A DNA stretch of 64,000 nucleotides from Timema cristinae (lineage: Eukaryota > Arthropoda > Insecta > Phasmatodea > Timematidae): NCBI GenBank assembly GCA_039000515.1, contig JBCFYV010000935.1, forward strand, positions 62,041,604-62,105,603. Direction: 5' to 3'. Below, in pieces: positions 10,790-20,345 of the stretch. A program made the translations under genes and the position numbers. Within the stretch, counting starts at the first letter, position 1, and every line of letters starts with the position of its first letter. The notes under the pieces were generated by a model. It worked only from the letters and a program-made list of their open reading frames with translations, was not told the origin of the DNA and searched no databases.

Positions 10790-11020
10790 ACCTACCTACA
10801 GTAGCCCCATGACTTCTTTGGTGCTGACTGACAGCTCACAGCTGACTTCTGACAGTCAACATTTAGGTATATACCTAAATGTTGACTGTCAGAAGTGACA
10901 GCTGTTAAACACATGTTTTTGCAGATCATATGGTTTGGCGTAGGGATACATAATTTGGTCTGGTAACTTTTCAAAGCTGTCAGTCAGCACCAAAGAAGCC
11001 GTGTGACTACTGTAGTAGGT
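10790..11020. mobile_element. Palindromic MITE with nested hairpins
   Basis: Outer arms ACCTACCTACAGTAGCCC (left) and its imperfect complement ACTACTGTAGTAGGT (right) enclose a second inverted pair, CTTCTTTGGTGCTGACTGAC at 10814 and its complement ending at 10998. Inside is a perfect 52-bp palindrome at 10845-10896, centred on GTATATAC, extended by CAGCTG on both sides with a small bulge. The right half holds an extra block of about 70 bp containing TTTGGCGTAGGGATACATAA, shared with 645-815. Confidence 0.75.
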
Positions 11021-11313
11021 CGCAAGTCGCCCTGTAGGAAAATGTTAATCCTCTCTAGTGCTAATTCTGTCCAAGTTGTGCCGAGGAGAAACCCTCTCCC
11101 TAAAGAGTGTGGACTCCTTCCTAGTCCTCCCGGGAGGGCGGCGGTGTATCCAGGTCAAGACTGGAGCTAGGAAGGAAAGGTAAGGTCGCTCCAATACTGC
11201 GCCGACCTTTCACAGGTATAACCTCTCTCGGTACCAATTCACGCAGCGTAACAAGACTTGTCCGTGCCTTGTCCCACTTCCATAGTTCATAACACATAAA
11301 TACTCTTGTTCTC
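11021..11313. other. GC-richer spacer, unrecognised
   Basis: It contains CCTCCCGGGAGGGCGGCGG and a possible splice-donor-like GGAAAGGTAAGG near 11174. Nothing else supports an exon. Confidence 0.3.
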
Positions 11314-11690
11314 TTAAGGTGGTGAGGGGGAGGGGGAGGTTGTTTCTCATGAGGATGCGTGGTCGGAACGTCAGGGTTGTGCTCCGTTTCCTTATTTGTT
11401 AGTGTGTTTGATGGATCCGTGGGTAAAGTGGGGATGAAGAAAACGCACGCGTTAAGGGCAGTGTTTTTTTGCAGTTTTTGTATCAAAACTTTTTTTTTCT
11501 GTCAAGATAAATCAAATATTGCTTCAATTGATACGTTTAGTTTAATTTTCTACACATATTACTCGCCAGTTCTCACATATCTGCTATCCTCCTAATGGAA
11601 TTAGATGAGATTTTTTTTAAATGAAGATAACATGTCCTCATCAAATTTCAGAGGCTTAGATCGACAAGGCTCATATACGTTTTGAAAAAT
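11314..11690. mobile_element. Degenerate TTAA-type MITE
   Basis: It begins TTAAGGTGGTGAGGGGG. TTTGCAGTTTTTGTATCAAAAC and AATCAAATATTGCTTC match the arm of the element at 14079-14463. The right arm is not recognisable. Confidence 0.4.
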
Positions 11691-11720
11691 TATAGGTCTA
11701 TGGAATTCTAATTCGGGTAA

Positions 11721-11828
11721 ACAGGTAGAGAGTGATTGTCATGATGGTAGGTAGAGTGTGATTGTCATACGATGACAGGTAGAGTGTGATAGCTATACGG
11801 TGGCAGGTAGATGTAATCGTCATATGAA
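11721..11828. repeat. Degenerate short tandem repeat, unit near 30 bp
   Basis: GGTAGAGAGTGATTGTCATG, GGTAGAGTGTGATTGTCATA, GGTAGAGTGTGATAGCTATA and GGTAGATGTAATCGTCATA follow one another with TGATGG/CGATGACA spacers. This gives about four diverged units. Confidence 0.7.
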
Positions 11829-12816
11829 GAATCAACATACAATGCCACCCTCTTTTTATTTTTTTTATAAACGTCGAGAAAACACCACATTTTGAAATGT
11901 TATGTTTGGGAATTTTGCTAAACTTGCAGAATTCTGGCATGTAAGATTGTTGTGCCAAATATAAACCCTTTCTTCGAGATGGATCAAATAAAAACATACT
12001 GTTGATTTTGCGCACCAAATATAGTTTATGTAATCTTTGTCACTACATAAGGTTGTTATCACTAATATTGTTTTCTCATATATTAAACACCCGAGATATC
12101 TCGACTTGAGGACACGATGTGTCAACAATTATAAACATTATTGTTTCAAATAAAAGGTTTCACATTTTTTTGGGCGGGGGGAAACATGGTTATTTTCTGT
12201 TTTGTATAGAAGCTTATTTTTTTTAATAATGATAAGATACCAAGATGGAATTCTTTCAACTCAAAATAGTGACGAGATTTTTATATATTTTTTCAAATGT
12301 GCCCCCTCAGTATTTTTTAGTTTTCAAAGCGGTCCCTATGATTGAACGTGTTTGTCACGCGTGTTCTAGGGCCACCATCGCGTCGCAGTCACGCCACACC
12401 TGACGAACTGTCACGTTGGCGGGGCCGCTTATCGCAAAATGTTGAAACTTGTAAACTTTTAATGTAATGTCGGACAACGGCTCTTTGTCATTCGTTGTTG
12501 GAACGTTTCACCCGCCATTTTGTAATCCTTGTACAAAGGAGAAGGTTAAAAGGAGCGGTGTTTGATGTCTGGGTGTTGTAAGCCTCGAGACTCAACCATA
12601 TCGCCAGTGCTAGGAGAGGTTTGAGATTAGCCCCAGCGTAGAAAGTGTTTGTGCCACTTTTCCCAGGGCCGGTCTGTGATGGCACTCGGTCTGGTCAGAC
12701 CCGCCGAGGTCTTTTGTCATCCGTCCACACCGGGGGGCAGCGGTTCGACTCTCCCTCATAGAAGGGAGGGCATTTCGAGTGATCATAAGAAGCATTTATT
12801 TATTTTAATTAATTTG
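11829..12816. other. Spacer, partly GC-rich, unrecognised
   Basis: The AT-rich first half is followed by a CG-containing patch at 12340-12440 and 12640-12760. GCGGTTCGACTCTCC near 12739 resembles a tRNA box B, but no matching box A was found. No gene is called. Confidence 0.35.
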
Positions 12817-13098
12817 AACGTTCTGAACCGACTAATTATATAAGCATACGAGAATTTCTATGAGTTAGAATGAAAGAGCTTATACATTTTTGTCAGGAAA
12901 GGTATTTTCCCATGCCTTAGAGAGTTTTTTTTACACGTCACAATTGGCATGGGGATCGACGTTTTTACTTCCCCTCCGAAAGAAGTTGTGCTACGGAATT
13001 TTATCGCTCAAGAAAAATTCGTCGACCTTGGCTAGGTTTGAACCCATGAATATCGGGTTCTGAGGCGAGCACTTTACCCCAAGATCACTGAGGTCGAC
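12817..13098 (-). mobile_element. SINE4 copy, reverse
   Basis: On the minus strand the head is GTCGACCTCAGTGATCTTGG followed by GGTAAAGTGCTCGCCTCAGA. This is similar to the 5' half of tRNA-Gly; box B is GGGTTCAAACC. A body with TTTTTCTTGAGCGATAAAAT follows, then a tail ending TAGTCGGTTCAGAACGTT. The tail is the one found on SINE3. The copy at 47251-47522 has the same layout. Confidence 0.8.
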
Positions 13099-13195
13099 TC
13101 ATTAGAATAAATTACAAATCTATGCTATGGTTAATTTTTTATACATAAAAAGACTGCGTAAGAGTAATTTTCAGTATATTTTTTTAGAAAAAAGA

Positions 13196-13405
13196 TTGTT
13201 CAGGCTAATTTTTATAGTGAGGAACCTTATCTGGCAGATATACAAGTTACTAGATCTGCTTTAACGTATTCATAAGTCAAGCTATGTTATCTTCAGCTAT
13301 CACTTTTGATAGATATTATCAATACCCCAAAAAATTACACTAAAAACACAATAAAATGCTATCAATACTGACCTAAGAAAAAAGTTAGTATTTTCCTAAA
13401 AGTTT
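13196..13405 (-). mobile_element. TMITE copy, reverse
   Basis: CAAGTTACTAGATCTGCTTT, AACGTATTCATAAGTCAAGC and TATCACTTTTGATAGATATT are the reverse complement of the family core (AAAAGTGACAGCTGC... TTGACGTATGAATACGT... AGATCTAGTAACTT). The ends are eroded. Confidence 0.65.
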
Positions 13406-13419
13406 CTTGGCTTAGGCCT

Positions 13420-13610
13420 ACTGGCTACGTGGAGCTAGGAGTTTAAATCCTGGTCGAATATACGGAGGTAATTTTATCTAAATTGTTTCCTCCCCCACTC
13501 TAATCTTTCCACACAAATGCGGGTACATTTCCTCTCCGACCTTTCTCATCCCAAACACATCAGCGTGGTTAGTAGTTATGGGTATAAACACGAACGGGTA
13601 TTAGGGCGCG
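13420..13610 (+). mobile_element. SINE2 copy, 5'-truncated and diverged
   Basis: AGGAGTTTAAATCCTGGTCG, the CCACACAAATGCGGGTACAT body motif and CACGAACGGGTATTAGGGCG mark it. Most of the head is missing. Confidence 0.7.
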
Positions 13611-14074
13611 CGGGTAGGAGGGGATGAGTAGATGGTCCACGCTTACTCAGTTTCGAATGTGTGCGCCCTCCTCGCCATGTAGATCCCATTTCGATGTGCC
13701 CCGAATGCCGGCGCGCGGGACAGGAAGGTTTGCTTCGCTTCCCAGACCCCCTCGCCCCCTCAACAAGGAAGAGCGGGCAAGTGGATCGCGCTAGAAAGTG
13801 AAAACCGTGCTGCGCTGTACACAGTATAGCCCCGGCGATGTGTTTTGTTGGTCTACTTGCTATGTGGGGCTCCCCCCCTCCTAGAGATTCTGAATGTTGC
13901 AACCAGCGGAGAGTGTCGCTATCAGAGAGTTCTACCCCTGCCCCAATTTCACCAACCAACCAACCTCTCACACTTTCTCTGCACCAGATACAATTTAGAT
14001 TTACTTTACATAACCAAAACTTGCTTTGTTTAGACTCGGCTGGTCCTACTGTTTAGAACTGAATCTTTAGATAC
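13611..14074. other. CpG-rich patch followed by unrecognised sequence
   Basis: 13600-13830 is GC-rich with GCGCGCGGG and CCGGCGCGCGGG words. Overlapping open frames on both strands (up to 131 codons) carry no domain I recognise, so no gene is called. Confidence 0.35.
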
Positions 14075-14467
14075 TTAAGGTGGGGTGCTAGTGAGCGCGA
14101 GTTTAGTGCATTAATTTTGCAGTTTTTATAGTAAAAACATTTTTTGGCCAAAATAAATCAAATATTTATTCTATAGACTCATCGAGTTTAGTTTTCTGCT
14201 CATGCTAATCTCAACAGTTGTTGAATATCTGTCATGAGCATGGCAGCATTTGGTGATGAACTTTTTAAATAAAGAGAAAAGTTTGTCACCAAATGCCGCC
14301 ATGTTTATGACAGATATTCAACAACTGTTGAGATTAGCATGTACAGAAAACTAAACTCTTATGTTTCTACTGGAGCAATATTTGATTTATTGTGGCCAAA
14401 ATATGTTTGTGCTATAAAACTGCAAAATTAATGCACTAAACTCACGCTCACTAGCACCCCGCCTTAA
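14075..14467. mobile_element. TTAA-type fold-back MITE, best copy
   Basis: TTAA duplications at 14075-14078 and 14464-14467 enclose a 385-bp element that begins GGTGGGGTGCTAGTGAGCG and ends CGCTCACTAGCACCCCGCC. The arms are inverted repeats over nearly their whole length: AGTGCATTAATTTTGCAG pairs with CTGCAAAATTAATGCACT, and CAACAGTTGTTGAATATCTG pairs with CAGATATTCAACAACTGTTG. Only a short AT-rich loop near 14271 separates them. TTAA targets are characteristic of piggyBac-type transposases. No coding sequence is present. Confidence 0.85.
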
Positions 14468-14810
14468 GGTAGGAATGTATGTATGATACACAAGGCAGTG
14501 TTTTTTTTTAATATCATACAATTTGTTTTGGCCAAAATAAATCAAAAATAGTTCTCCGGTCGAAAAATAAGAGTTGAATTTTTTTTACATGGTGACCTCA
14601 ACATTTCTTAAATATCTGTCAAGGGTGTCCTAAAATTTAATGATATATATTTCTCTTCATTTAAGTTTCTCATCTAACGACGCTATGCTCATGACAGATA
14701 TTCAACACTTGTTGATATCACCACCTGAAGAAAATTAAATGTTTCTACTTCAGCTATATGTTTTGATAAAATACTTTTATAAAAAAACTTTGGTCTCTTT
14801 GAGGGTTTAA
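14464..14810. mobile_element. TTAA-type MITE, diverged tandem neighbour
   Basis: It starts at the same TTAA that ends the previous element and runs to a TTAA at 14807-14810. The arms are recognisable (TTTGGCCAAAATAAATCAAA; CATGACAGATATTCAACACT followed by TGTTGATATC), but the termini are eroded. Confidence 0.65.
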
Positions 14811-14949
14811 ATCAATTGATATAATTCATGATACAGGCCTTACCTTGCTTGTTTGCCATCATCGTGCAGCGTGTAAGTCACGGCCATAGTTGAAACAAGT
14901 AGGGTAAGCCTGCAGCTATTACCCACTTTTGTTACAAATGGACATATCT

Positions 14950-15115
14950 GACAGATAGGAAAAGCCAATAGATTTACTTTTTACCTATTCATGCGTCAGC
15001 TCATGCTATTTTCATTTATCACTTTTGAGATGGGATGTACATTTCTTCGATATAATAACAATAATAATATAGTGCAATGTTGACAGCAAAAAAAAAGTGT
15101 GTTTTTTAAAAGTTT
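14950..15115 (-). mobile_element. TMITE copy, reverse, diverged
   Basis: CTATTCATGCGTCAGCTCAT, TATCACTTTTGAGATG and a terminal TTTTTTAAAAGTTTATTC match the reverse complement of the family core. Confidence 0.5.
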
Positions 15116-15129
15116 ATTCATACCAAAGT

Positions 15130-15302
15130 TTTACTATTTTTAGATTGTCATGAAAGAGCCTTTTGGAAAATAAACTGTTTTCTCTGCGGACATAATTGAT
15201 ATTTCATTAGATGCTTAGTGTTTTGTATTGTAATTTGTCGAAAGTGGCATCTGCACGTCTGAATACGTGAAACCAGAGCCACTTCCTATTAAAACTGGAC
15301 TG
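15130..15302 (+). mobile_element. TMITE copy with intact right end
   Basis: AAAGTGGCATCTGCACGTCT and GAATACGTGAAACCAGAGCC are core words. It ends TTAAAACTGGACTG followed by TA. It lies tail to tail with the reverse copy at 14950-15115. Confidence 0.6.
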
Positions 15303-15312
15303 TACATGCTGT

Positions 15313-15943
15313 TCGTGCTATGCAAAGTTTAATCTCGGGATCCACTTTTCCTGCTCATTTATCGCTTTGCTGGATTTGTTTGCCTGAACCTTGTTCCCCC
15401 TTTGTGGGCCACTCAAGTGTATCTTGGGGATGATCGTTGGGACCTCGTGCCTCCTGTCCCACACTCGGAACAAAACGGCCAGGCCCACTCAAGTGTATCT
15501 GATGACAAACCAAACTGTGAGGCCCCGGAAGGACAAACCAATTCGGTTTTTGTTTTTGTTCTTGCGGCGAAGGTCGGTTTCCGGCGACTGGAGGCCGCGT
15601 CTACAATCTGAAGGATGATGATGATGATGATCCGTCGGGCGGGGGGACCGGACCTTGGCGTTGTGTGGATCTCTCGGGCTGGGGAGGACGAGTCCATTTA
15701 TTGAGGGGGTGGGGCAGGTCAGCGTGCGATGCTTGTTTCATGTTTGGGACCTAGTACTCCGTGGAGTGATGACGTAAACTTCTCGGTGGAGTCGGGACGT
15801 AACTTCTCGGTGGGGTCGACGACGTACGTTTCATAGGTTTTATTTTTTGGGGGAATCGATATTGCAGCCTCTCAGGATTACCCCCCCCCCCCCCTCTTTT
15901 TCCTCAAGTAAGAGTTAATGCACAAACTGTACCAACAATTCTA
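15313..15943. other. GC-rich patch with short repeats
   Basis: 15390-15720 is GC-rich and contains two copies of CACTCAAGTGTATCT about 75 bp apart and a (GAT)n run at 15615-15630. 15757-15830 holds about three diverged copies of a unit near 27 bp containing TCTCGGTGGAGTCG and GACGTAACT. A C-homopolymer lies at 15882-15894. No gene is called. Confidence 0.4.
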
Positions 15944-16080
15944 CCTGCAATCCAATTTTCATAGGAAAGAACCATTAGAAAATACACTTTTTTCGTGGTT
16001 AACATTGATAACAGATCATATTACTTGACGTATGCATACGCGAAAGGGGTTATAGTAACTGTTACACTATGGTCCTTAGC
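15944..16080 (+). mobile_element. TMITE copy
   Basis: Its left end CTGCAATCCAATTTTCATAG resembles CAGTCCAATTTTCATAG. AGAAAATACACTTTTTTCG, TTACTTGACGTATGCATACG and TAGTAACTGTTACACT follow in family order. The AAAAGTGACAGCTGC part is deleted. Confidence 0.6.
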
Positions 16081-16330
16081 TTATAATCTCCTACTCTGGT
16101 TCCCTGGCAACGCTCTTTTTGTTTACTACGCACAAGTAATAGCTCTTATTTTGTTTCGTCCTCCCTCTGGTTCTATGATGAACTAGTATATGAATCAAGG
16201 TTTTTATAGTATTTTACTGGTTTTTTAAATGGTGACAACATTATTACTATATTAGGCCTACCTCAGAGTGTTTAAACTCTAAGAATGGGGCTATAACCTG
16301 AATTTCCGTTTATATTTGGTTTGAAAACTA

Positions 16331-16558
16331 GCATCGGTGGTCACGCGGGCTAAATGTCAAGTCTGGTTTGCCGGTGACAGGTTCGGGGTTTGAATCCCGG
16401 CCGGCTCGGTGTTTCTAAAATTGGTTTCTCTTCTCTTCTTCCAGGCGAATGCGGGTAAGTTTCCATATAAATTATGCTTTTATCAATCATACTTCATTAT
16501 TTTAATGAAATGTGGATAAGAAAAAAATATAATCCGAACGGGCAGTAATGGCAGTGTG
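16331..16558 (+). mobile_element. SINE2 copy
   Basis: The head GCATCGGTGGTCACGCGGGC and box B GGGGTTTGAATCCCGG precede a body with GCGAATGCGGGTAAG and the tail TAATCCGAACGGGCAGTAAT. The hairpin arms in the tail are TCCG/CGGG here. Confidence 0.8.
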
Positions 16559-16656
16559 TGTGATCGACCCCTTAAGACGCTTAGATCAAAGAGACGTCCT
16601 CAATTAATGTTTTGTCATCAGGATATCTCTTATTCAAGTCAGATTGCCTTATACTG

Positions 16657-17559
16657 CAGCGGTGTTCCAAGGACCACGTTTGTGTCTCTTGTTGACTCTC
16701 GATACTGTGCCGACGATATTCGGGTTGAATACGTATTGAAATATTCGTATTAGCTCATTATTACACATTTTTACTCTCACACTAGGGATTAGGACATGGT
16801 GGCCTCAGACAGGGAAAACCTGGAAACGTCAGGGAATTTTTGGATGACAGGGAACACAGGGAATTATCAGGGAATTTTTGGATGACAGGGAACACAGGGA
16901 ATTATCAGGGAATTTTTGGATCACAGGGAACACAGGGAAATGTTCGTGAATTTTTGGATCACAGGGAAAACAGGGGGAAATGTCAGGGAATTTTTGGATC
17001 ACAGGGAAAACAGGGAAATGTTCGCGAATTTTTGGATCACAGGGAAAACAGAGAAATGTCCGTGAATTTTTGGATGACAGGGAAAACAGGGAAATGTCCG
17101 GGAATTTTCGGATGACAGGGAAAACAGGGAAATGTCCGGGAATTTCTGGATATCAGGGAAAACAGGGAAATGTCCGTGAATTTTTGGATCACAGGGAAAA
17201 CAGGTAAATGTCAGTGAAAATATATATTTTTTTTTTTGCCACCCTGTAGGAGTTCTCCTGAAGTATGTTTTCTGTCGTTTCACAGCAGGAGGTAGTGCGA
17301 TTTGTCTTGTCCACTAAAGTTGTCATTTGCCGGTTCAAAGTATATTATTTGTATAAAAACGGTTACTTTTCTTCACGTAAAAAGCAAAAATAGTTTATAA
17401 AACAACGTAAAATACGTAAATAAAATACATATTCATTTAATTAGTTGATTATTTCACGACAAAATATCTGTATTTGTAATTTTTTCTCTTGAAATGATGT
17501 TACAATTCTCGTGATCTAGTGGGCCGTAAATTTATGTTGCCATGGGTTGAAGACCTCTG
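16657..17559. mobile_element. hAT-like non-autonomous element, copy 2, both ends
   Basis: The left end CAGCGGTGTTCCAAGGACCA and the right end, whose complement reads CAGAGGTCTTCAACCCATGG, are diverged inverted repeats of hAT style. GTGGGCCGTAAATTTATG near the right end mirrors the CCAAGGGCC zone of copy 1. Length is about 903 bp. The eight bases on each side do not match, so no target duplication is claimed. It hosts the expanded minisatellite element at 16795-17246. Confidence 0.65.
16795..17246. repeat. GVGmini element with expanded 38-bp minisatellite
   Basis: Between CATGGTGGCC and TGCCACCCTG lie about 11 tandem units of roughly 38 bp made of TTTTTGGATCACAGGGAAAA, CAGGGAAATGTC and CGTGAA/AGGGAA. 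Units differ at a few sites (GATC/GATG, AACAC/AAAAC, CAGG/CGTG/CCGG). The paralogous locus at 1802-1882 has only a rudimentary interior. Overlapping open frames here (up to 94 codons, repetitive) are a by-product of the repeat. Confidence 0.85.
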
Positions 17560-17639
17560 CCTTTTGGGAAGAACCTTTTAAAGCTTTTATAACTTAAATT
17601 TTAGAGTAACAAACATAACAAAAGGTAAATATCTTTGTC

Positions 17640-17735
17640 TCAGAGCTGTCATAATTAACACCGTCTTTCAAAAGTGGCAGCTGCATAGCAGCTGGTCAGC
17701 TGGGAATGCCCAGACGTAGAAAGTAAAGTCTGTTC
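17640..17735 (+). mobile_element. Possible TMITE core fragment
   Basis: TTTCAAAAGTGGCAGCTGCA resembles the family core, but neither terminus is recognisable and the following sequence differs. Confidence 0.3.
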
Positions 17736-17738
17736 AGC

Positions 17739-17835
17739 GTAGGAATTGTTTTCTGTAAGGCCCTTTTCCCTACCAGAAATCTATTATATAGTAGATATTG
17801 GTAGGAAAAAAGACCTTTCAGAGATAAATTCCTAC
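17739..17835. repeat. 97-bp imperfect palindrome
   Basis: GTAGGAATTGTTTTCTG at the left pairs with AGATAAATTCCTAC at the right. Within it TTTTCCCTACCAGAAATCTA pairs with TAGATATTGGTAGGAAAA. The centre is near TATATAG at 17787. It is probably a small fold-back element. Confidence 0.7.
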
Positions 17836-17853
17836 CGTGAATGGAGTATATCT

Positions 17854-18224
17854 AGTTAAGCTTGATTTACACGCTTGCCGAAAAAATGGGAAGCAGAATA
17901 TGCGCATTAATTCACACACTTTAAGTTGACCCATGATGCATTGCAACGCTTTAAAATAGATGATTATCAACATATTTTAATTTCCAGGGGATAAGCATCG
18001 ATGTATTGTATTGTGCCACGACACAGCGTTATAATTTGAAAACACCTGTATGGAGAATGATCTAAAATATATGTCTATCCACTAGAAAATTAAATTTGTT
18101 GATAGTCGGCTGTTTTAAGTTAGCGTAGCAATGCATCACGGGTCAACTTAAAGTGTGTGAATTGCTCGTCTCTGAGGCGGATTCTGCTTCCTATTATCTG
18201 CGAATGTGTGAATCAAGCTTAACT
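17854..18224. mobile_element. Fold-back MITE with AAGCTTGA ends
   Basis: It begins AGTTAAGCTTGATTTACACG and ends GTGTGAATCAAGCTTAACT. The arms extend inward: CACTTTAAGTTGACCCATGA pairs with TCACGGGTCAACTTAAAGTG, and TGATGCATTGCAACGC pairs with GCGTAGCAATGCATCA. The interior holds GTGCCACGACACAGCGTTAT. A partial copy is at 51889-52095. Confidence 0.8.
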
Positions 18225-18237
18225 CGTTGGAACTATA

Positions 18238-18470
18238 TCACTCTCGCATGAGACTGACCTATACCGATTAAGGGGAGATTGGAGTTCGAATTCCGGTTGG
18301 ATGTACTGAAGGGTGTTTTTATTCCTAAATAATTTTCCACTCTCTCTCTCTCCACGCAAATGCAGGTGTACTTACTCTAAATTTAAACTTCCTCGTCCCC
18401 AACATATTAACGTAATTAGTGCATAGGCGTATAATCTGAACGGGTATTAAGACGTGGTGCTAAAAAAAAA
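18238..18470 (+). mobile_element. SINE2 copy, 5'-truncated
   Basis: It starts within the head (TCACTCTCGCATGAGACTGA) and has box B GGAGTTCGAATTCC, the body and the tail TAATCTGAACGGGTATTAAG, ending in nine A residues. It lies 14 bp from the end of the preceding MITE. Confidence 0.85.
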
Positions 18471-18493
18471 GATCATCAAAGTTTTGACTCTTT

Positions 18494-18497
<4 letters not shown>

Positions 18498-18546
<49 letters not shown>
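18498..18546. repeat. (TA)n microsatellite
   Basis: An uninterrupted TA dinucleotide run of about 46 bases, followed by AAATAAATAA. Confidence 0.95.
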
Positions 18547-18555
<9 letters not shown>

Positions 18556-19508
18556 TTAATTAATGTGCACTTATTTCGGTGCCATTTAACTCAAATATAT
18601 TTGTGTTTTGTTTTAACTTTCCAAAATAAATATTTTCGAAACTATTGATAGTAAAAACAACTGTAAGGATGGTTTGTAAAATTGAAAGGTGCCTGATTCG
18701 ATTCTGTACGACTTGCCGCAATGGAGGATTTTATTTCTGCCCTCCCCCCCTGCCCCCCTCCAGTTCCGTTGGTAGTTTGCCAAAATAAGGTTGCCGACCC
18801 TTTCGTCCTGAACAGAAAAAAAATCCTATAGAGAGAAGAAAGAAAGAGAGAGAGAGAGAGAAAATATAACTGAAGTGGAATTTGTCGACCCGAGGTTGCC
18901 AGGCCTGTCTGTGTGTGTTTGCTACGAGCAGACAGTTCAAGCTCGCAAGGACACCGGTTCGCGCATGCGCCTCAGTCCTCATCGAGCAGTGGGACCCGCC
19001 TGTTGGTCTGAACCACTTCAGTCTGCCAGTCAGACAAGGGCTTTGTGTACCGTCTCTACAAGCCCTGGTGGATACAACGGATTGGAACAATAGAGTGTCA
19101 ATTTTTTATTTTTCATTTCTCATGGAATTGGATTTCCACGTCGGGATTGTTTTGTGTTTTTGGTCTGTGCGGACTTTATAAGCGTGTTGTGCTTTTCAAC
19201 GGATCAGACTTTGTTTTTTAAGTGTGTGTTTTTTTTACTTGGCTATAGTGTTTAATGTCGGGATGGCCCTTGCCAGGTTAGTTTTCAATTATTAGTTTGT
19301 TTTTTTTGGAACCAACCATCCCTCCCTGTGGTAGTACCAAATTATGGCCTTGGACTGTGGACTGTGTCCCATATTGAACCGATCTATGCTGTACAAAAGA
19401 ATCAGGTAATAAAATGAAAGGTTTTTTTTTTTTACAAAACTTGTTTATAAAAGACTAGCAATATTAATTGTTGCTTTACATTAGGGCTATTCAATATATT
19501 TTAAACTA
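18547..19508. other. Spacer with a GC-rich, possibly transcribed patch
   Basis: A GA-dinucleotide run lies at about 18840-18862. 18875-19090 is GC-rich with overlapping open frames and no known domain. GATTCGATTCTGTACGACTT near 18692 resembles a tRNA box B and has a similar partner near 29050. ATGGCCCTTGCCAG followed by GTTAGT near 19264 could be a start codon and splice donor, but this is weak. Confidence 0.3.
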
Positions 19509-19685
19509 CAGTCCGATTTTTATAAGAAGGACCTTGGCCAACATAATTATTTTACTATTTTATTAGTGTTTTTATTGAAAGTTACATCTGCACATTACAT
19601 GGACGTGTGACTACTTGAAAGTAGATCTAGTAAACGTTTTATAGCTGTCGGTTAGGGGGCCCTTCTTAATGAAAATTGAGAGCTG
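19509..19685 (+). mobile_element. TMITE copy flanked by TA
   Basis: TA precedes the left end CAGTCCGATTTTTATAAG, and TA follows the right end. AAAGTTACATCTGCACATTA, GAAAGTAGATCTAGTAAAC and AATGAAAATTGAGAGCTG give the family order. TA target duplication and short ends fit Tc1/mariner-type MITEs. Confidence 0.75.
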
Positions 19686-20144
19686 TATCGTAAAGATCGG
19701 TCCAAGAAAGTAGCAGAACCTAACCGTGCTTTTTCTCTCTCTATATTTTATTGTAGTATTAACAAGTTTTATTGTTTAGTGTCGCGAGTATTGTGCTTGT
19801 CACGTTCTGTGTTGTGAAAGTTGTAGATAAAGCGAACTTGATATGGTTAGGGTTTGTGTCATGGAGGGCACACCAACTCGTCACGTGCAGCTGCAGATGC
19901 AAGGACTGTGCTCCCTCCTATAGTATAGTGTGTGGTGGTTATTTTGGGACCTAGAAACACGATATGTATAAAGTAGGATTCTTGCAAGTTTTTATTTAAA
20001 GGCAACTTTGTTTGTGGTCTTTATTGATAACATTTTAGTATATATTAAGAGACCGCTGCAGATAATGACTTGACTTATGGATGTATAAAAGCAGTCAAAA
20101 TAACACTTGAAACAGATTAAATACTGTACCTTTTAAACCTGCTT

Positions 20145-20345
20145 CAGTCCAATTTTTATAGAAAGAGGGAGCATTTTAGAAAATACAAACTTTTTTTTTT
20201 GTAAACATTAATAACATTTTACTCTTTTAGTATTGTTATTTTATACGTATTGATAATATCTTAGCAAAAGTGACAGCTGCATATAACATGGCTTGACGTA
20301 TGAATACGTAAAGTAACCTATCTTGCGGTTTGAAAATTGTATTGT
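20145..20345 (+). mobile_element. TMITE copy
   Basis: The left end CAGTCCAATTTTTATAG is followed by GAAAATACAAAC, AACATTAATAACATTTTACT, GCAAAAGTGACAGCTGCATA, ACATGGCTTGACGTATGAAT and ACGTAAAGTAACC. The right end is worn. Confidence 0.8.

Noticed and set aside
16840..17283. Repetitive open frames on both strands
   Set aside because: They are produced by the 38-bp minisatellite; the unit is not a multiple of three and the reading frame rotates through it.
18498..18546. TA-rich run as a regulatory or origin element
   Set aside because: A simple dinucleotide microsatellite; no other signal.
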